In this document: one piece after another, positions 9,352-11,974 of the stretch
Layout: each line of letters begins with the position of its first letter
Position numbering within the stretch: the stretch's first letter is position 1
Assembly (NCBI GenBank): GCA_903922745.1
Contig: CAIXVA010000011.1
Coordinates: forward strand, 1 to 11,974
DNA from: an uncultured Actinomycetes bacterium
GTDB taxonomy: Bacteria; Actinomycetota; Actinomycetes; Nanopelagicales; Nanopelagicaceae
Direction of reading: 5' to 3'
DNA length: 11,974 nucleotides
The notes under the pieces: model-generated
The model's input: only the letters and a program-made list of their open reading frames with translations
Told to the model about the DNA's origin: nothing
Database searches by the model: none
Position numbers and translations under genes: made by a program

Positions 9352-11316
9352 ATGAGCCAAGAACACGAGTCCCTGGAAAACCTACTCAACGAGGATCGCC
9401 TGTTTCCTCCAACGGCGGAGTTTGCAGCACAAGCAAATGCAAAGCCAGATCTATATGACCAAGCAGAAAAAGATCGTTTGGCGTTTTGGGATGTGCAAGC
9501 AAAACATCTGTCTTGGCACGCACCGTGGAATAAAACTCTTGAATGGGAAGCACCGTATGCACAATGGTTTGTTGGTGGAAAAATTAACGCATCTGTTAAC
9601 GCACTTGATCGTCACGTGCAAGAAGGTCGTGGAGATCGCGTTGCATTTCATTTTGAAGGCGAACCTGGTGACACACAGACAATTACGTACTCGCAGTTGT
9701 TGATTGAAGTTAAGAAAACAGCAAACGCGTTAATCGAACTTGGGGTTGCCGCTGGCGATCGTGTGGCTATCTATATGCCAATGATTCCTGAGGCAGCGAT
9801 TGCAATGCTTGCCTGCGCACGTATTGGTGCACCGCATTCAGTTGTCTTTGGTGGATTTTCAGCAGAGGCATTGCTATCTAGAATTCAAGATGCTGATGCC
9901 AAGTTAGTGATTACCGCTGATGGTGGATTTAGAAAAGGCGGTGCATTTGCTCTGAAGCCGGCCGTTGATGAAGCGCTTGCCGGAAAACATAATGTTAAAA
10001 AGGTTTTAGTTGTTCAGCGCACCAAACAAGAGACTGCATGGAACTCTGCCACTGATGTGTGGTGGCACGACATTGTTGGCCGTCAATCTGCTGAACACAC
10101 GGCGGAGTACTTTGATTCTGAGCACCCGTTATTTATTTTGTACACATCTGGAACAACAGCAAAGCCAAAAGGAATCTTTCATACAACTGGTGGTTATTTA
10201 ACCCAAGCTGCATATACCCACCGAGTTGTCTTTGATATCAAGCCTGAAACAGATGTTTACTGGTGCACCGCGGATGTGGGTTGGATTACCGGCCACAGCT
10301 ATATCGTCTATGGGCCACTAATGAATGGTGCAACCCAAGTTATGTATGAAGGAACCCCTGATACGCCTCATAAGGGACGCATATTTGAGTTAATTGAAAA
10401 GTACGGCGTAACTATTTTGTATACCGCTCCTACTTTGATTCGCACCTGGATGAAATGGGGCGATGAATTTCCTAATAAGTTCAACTTAACTTCATTGCGG
10501 TTATTGGGATCTGTTGGTGAACCAATTAACCCTGAAGCGTGGATGTGGTACCGCGACGTTATTGGTGGAAACCGTTGCCCAATTGTTGACACATGGTGGC
10601 AAACCGAAACTGGCGGAATAATGATTTCTCCATTGCCTGGTGTAACTGCAACTAAGCCAGGATCAGCTATGACTGCAATTCCTGGAATTAGTGCGATCGT
10701 TGTTGATGACAATGCAAAGCCAGTTGCCAAGGGACATGGCGGTTATTTAATTTTGGATAAGCCTTGGCCAGGAATGTTGCGTGGTATTTGGGGCGAAGAT
10801 GAACGATACAAAGAAACGTACTGGTCCCGCTTTGATGGAATTTACTTTGCTGGCGATGGTGCGAAGTTAGATAAAGATGGTGCAATCTGGTTACTCGGTC
10901 GTGTTGACGACGTGATGAATGTTTCTGGTCACCGTATTTCAACAACTGAGGTGGAGTCCGCACTTGTTTCGCATGAATCAGTGGCTGAAGCAGCAGTTGT
11001 TGGTGCCCAAGATGCGATGACAGGACAAGGAATTGTTGCTTTTGTTATTTTGCGTGGTGGTATCGAGCATGCGAAGGGTGAAGCTCTCATAGCTGACTTG
11101 CGTAACCATGTTGCTAAGCAAATCGGTGCGATTGCTAAGCCTCGCCAGATTCTGGTTGTTGCAGAGCTTCCTAAAACACGAAGCGGCAAAATCATGCGAC
11201 GTTTGTTAAAGGATGTTGCTGAAAATCGCCAAGTTGGAGATGCAACAACATTGGCTGATCCCAATGTTATGCGCTTGATTTCAGATGGTTTGAATAGTTC
11301 AAAGGATGAGGACTAG
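9352..11316 (+). CDS. acs: Acetyl-CoA synthetase (AMP-forming)
   Basis: Cytoplasmic enzyme that activates acetate with ATP and CoA to acetyl-CoA, via acetyl-AMP, allowing acetate scavenging. With the ATG at 9352 the protein has 654 residues, the normal Acs length. Motifs: FGGFSAEAL at 166-174; ATP-binding loop [11 protein letters not shown] at 264-274; [14 protein letters not shown] at 304-317; [10 protein letters not shown] at 413-422, whose Trp is the residue known to restrict the pocket to acetate; YFAGDGA at 498-504; [13 protein letters not shown] at 519-531, the hinge and C-domain start; [11 protein letters not shown] at 607-617, with the adenylation lysine Lys613, the known target of regulatory acetylation. 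In the ATP loop Ala270 replaces the usual Gly. The frame stays open upstream to an ATG at 9202, but that 50-residue extension is not Acs-like and runs across the small minus-strand gene. The stop shares CTAG with the convergent TlpA-type gene. Confidence 0.97.
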   Translation: MSQEHESLENLLNEDRLFPPTAEFAAQANAKPDLYDQAEKDRLAFWDVQAKHLSWHAPWNKTLEWEAPYAQWFVGGKINASVNALDRHVQEGRGDRVAFHFEGEPGDTQTITYSQLLIEVKKTANALIELGVAAGDRVAIYMPMIPEAAIAMLACARIGAPHSVVFGGFSAEALLSRIQDADAKLVITADGGFRKGGAFALKPAVDEALAGKHNVKKVLVVQRTKQETAWNSATDVWWHDIVGRQSAEHTAEYFDSEHPLFILYTSGTTAKPKGIFHTTGGYLTQAAYTHRVVFDIKPETDVYWCTADVGWITGHSYIVYGPLMNGATQVMYEGTPDTPHKGRIFELIEKYGVTILYTAPTLIRTWMKWGDEFPNKFNLTSLRLLGSVGEPINPEAWMWYRDVIGGNRCPIVDTWWQTETGGIMISPLPGVTATKPGSAMTAIPGISAIVVDDNAKPVAKGHGGYLILDKPWPGMLRGIWGEDERYKETYWSRFDGIYFAGDGAKLDKDGAIWLLGRVDDVMNVSGHRISTTEVESALVSHESVAEAAVVGAQDAMTGQGIVAFVILRGGIEHAKGEALIADLRNHVAKQIGAIAKPRQILVVAELPKTRSGKIMRRLLKDVAENRQVGDATTLADPNVMRLISDGLNSSKDED

Positions 11317-11840
11317 AGACGTACACCTAAATACTTGTTCGTCAGTGTGATCAGCTCAATTTCATTTTTTAACACACCTATTTTCTTGCCTGCAACTGAT
11401 CCGTCAGCCGCAATAAACCAGGTGACTGGAACGCCTAATCCAAAGTACTTTCGTGAACGCCCATCTGGATCATACAAATTGGGCCACACAATGCCATTGC
11501 GTTCTACAAATCTGCGGCCATCGTCAAAGGTTGCTTCTTCAACATCAACACCTATTAAAGCGACCTTACCTTTTGCCTTTGCATAAAAAGATCTAAGAAT
11601 TGGCATTTCTTCTTTGCATGGACCACACCAAGATCCCCACACATTTACAACCATGGGTCCACGTAAGGCGCCAAGTTGAGCGCCATCAGTGCGATCTAAA
11701 CAATCCATCGTCACTCCGCCAGTAAATGTTTTATCTTGTGAAATAGATTCGCATGAAACTACTTCACCTTTTACATATGATGAGGATGGCGAACAAGCGG
11801 TCAGCAACAAAAGAGTAACTGCTGCTAACGCTTTTCTCAT
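11313..11840 (-). CDS. TlpA/ResA-like thioredoxin-fold lipoprotein
   Basis: Probable membrane-anchored, outward-facing thiol-disulfide oxidoreductase of 175 residues. The N-terminus is a lipoprotein signal: MRK, a hydrophobic stretch, then lipobox LTAC with Cys16 as the expected lipidated residue, followed by a Ser-rich linker. The thioredoxin domain includes [17 protein letters not shown] at 64-80, with redox pair Cys72/Cys75 in a CGPC motif, [10 protein letters not shown] at 93-102, and GVPVTWFI at 136-143 with the cis-proline Pro138. Two further cysteines (Cys30, Cys47) lie before the domain and could form a structural disulfide. The start is supported by AAGGAT (11846-11851) and a four-base overlap (ATGA) with the nth stop. 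The same nth-then-thioredoxin order is known in Mycobacterium tuberculosis (Rv3674c-Rv3673c). The exact role, such as cytochrome maturation, cannot be read from the sequence. Confidence 0.93.
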   Translation of the reverse strand: MRKALAAVTLLLLTACSPSSSYVKGEVVSCESISQDKTFTGGVTMDCLDRTDGAQLGALRGPMVVNVWGSWCGPCKEEMPILRSFYAKAKGKVALIGVDVEEATFDDGRRFVERNGIVWPNLYDPDGRSRKYFGLGVPVTWFIAADGSVAGKKIGVLKNEIELITLTNKYLGVRL

Positions 11841-11974
11841 CTGAAATCCTTATCCGTTTTTACCAACAGTAACGCCTTCTCTTTGTTCATCTCGCCAATT
11901 CCTACACTTGGACAGATCTTTGCGACAGGGCATGCTCCGCACGCTGGTTTGCGCGAATGACAGATTCGTCGTCC
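11837..11974 (-). CDS. nth: Endonuclease III, C-terminal end (5' part outside window)
   Basis: Base-excision repair DNA glycosylase/AP lyase acting on oxidised pyrimidines. Only the last 45 codons are present, read on the minus strand from the right edge to a TGA at 11837-11839. The fragment begins GRRICHSRKPACGACPVAKI and carries four cysteines spaced C-x6-C-x2-C-x5-C, exactly the [4Fe-4S] cluster motif that closes Nth proteins. After the last Cys come 24 residues of polar and basic tail ending KDFR. The stop overlaps the ATG of the TlpA-type gene by four bases (ATGA), so the two are probably cotranscribed. The helix-hairpin-helix and the catalytic Lys/Asp lie outside the window, so activity cannot be judged. 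Confidence 0.93.
   Translation of the reverse strand, partial: GRRICHSRKPACGACPVAKICPSVGIGEMNKEKALLLVKTDKDFR

Noticed and set aside
9249-9389. In-frame upstream extension of the small minus-strand gene to 82 codons
   Set aside because: It would overlap the acs start and ignores the strong Shine-Dalgarno sequence at 9253-9259; residue composition before the inner Met is unlike the rest.

Overview
The window looks like a chromosomal housekeeping region of an actinobacterium with moderate GC. The aldolase, the adenylosuccinate lyase and the nth-TlpA neighbourhood all resemble their counterparts in Mycobacterium and relatives. The base composition is far less GC-rich than in most Actinobacteria (judged by eye, not computed). 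A small-genome freshwater lineage such as the acI group (Nanopelagicales) would fit, but that is inference. Spacing is very tight: most neighbours overlap by 1-4 bases or abut.

Layout. From the left edge to about 9000, eight genes lie head to tail on the minus strand. In transcription order they are fba (class II fructose-bisphosphate aldolase), purA, purD, purB, purC, purS, purQ and purL, the last cut by the left edge. Together they cover the glycine-adding step (PurD), the FGAM synthase complex (PurS/PurQ/PurL), SAICAR synthesis (PurC), the two lyase reactions (PurB) and the committed step from IMP to AMP (PurA). PurF, PurM, PurN, PurH and PurE are not in the window. Junctions such as TAATG, GTGA and TAAATG suggest one translationally coupled operon led by a glycolytic gene.

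Between about 9000 and 9350 is the divergent control region. It is not empty. A 35-codon minus-strand gene (9141-9248), with a strong Shine-Dalgarno sequence, is followed at once by a near-perfect hairpin terminator (9097-9134). Its product is a short, cationic, hydrophobic to amphipathic peptide that I cannot assign to a family. It is hidden under the spurious upstream extension of the acs reading frame and is the most interesting item here. It could be an independent small gene or a leader peptide for the fba-pur operon.

From 9352 to 11316, acs (acetyl-CoA synthetase) runs on the plus strand. It meets a convergent thioredoxin-fold lipoprotein gene (TlpA type) whose stop codon shares the palindrome CTAG with the acs stop. 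Upstream of the TlpA gene, overlapping it by 4 bases, is the last part of nth (endonuclease III) with its intact [4Fe-4S] cysteine motif, cut by the right edge. No RNA genes, mobile elements, CRISPR arrays or long repeats were seen, and no stretch over 300 bases lacks a gene.
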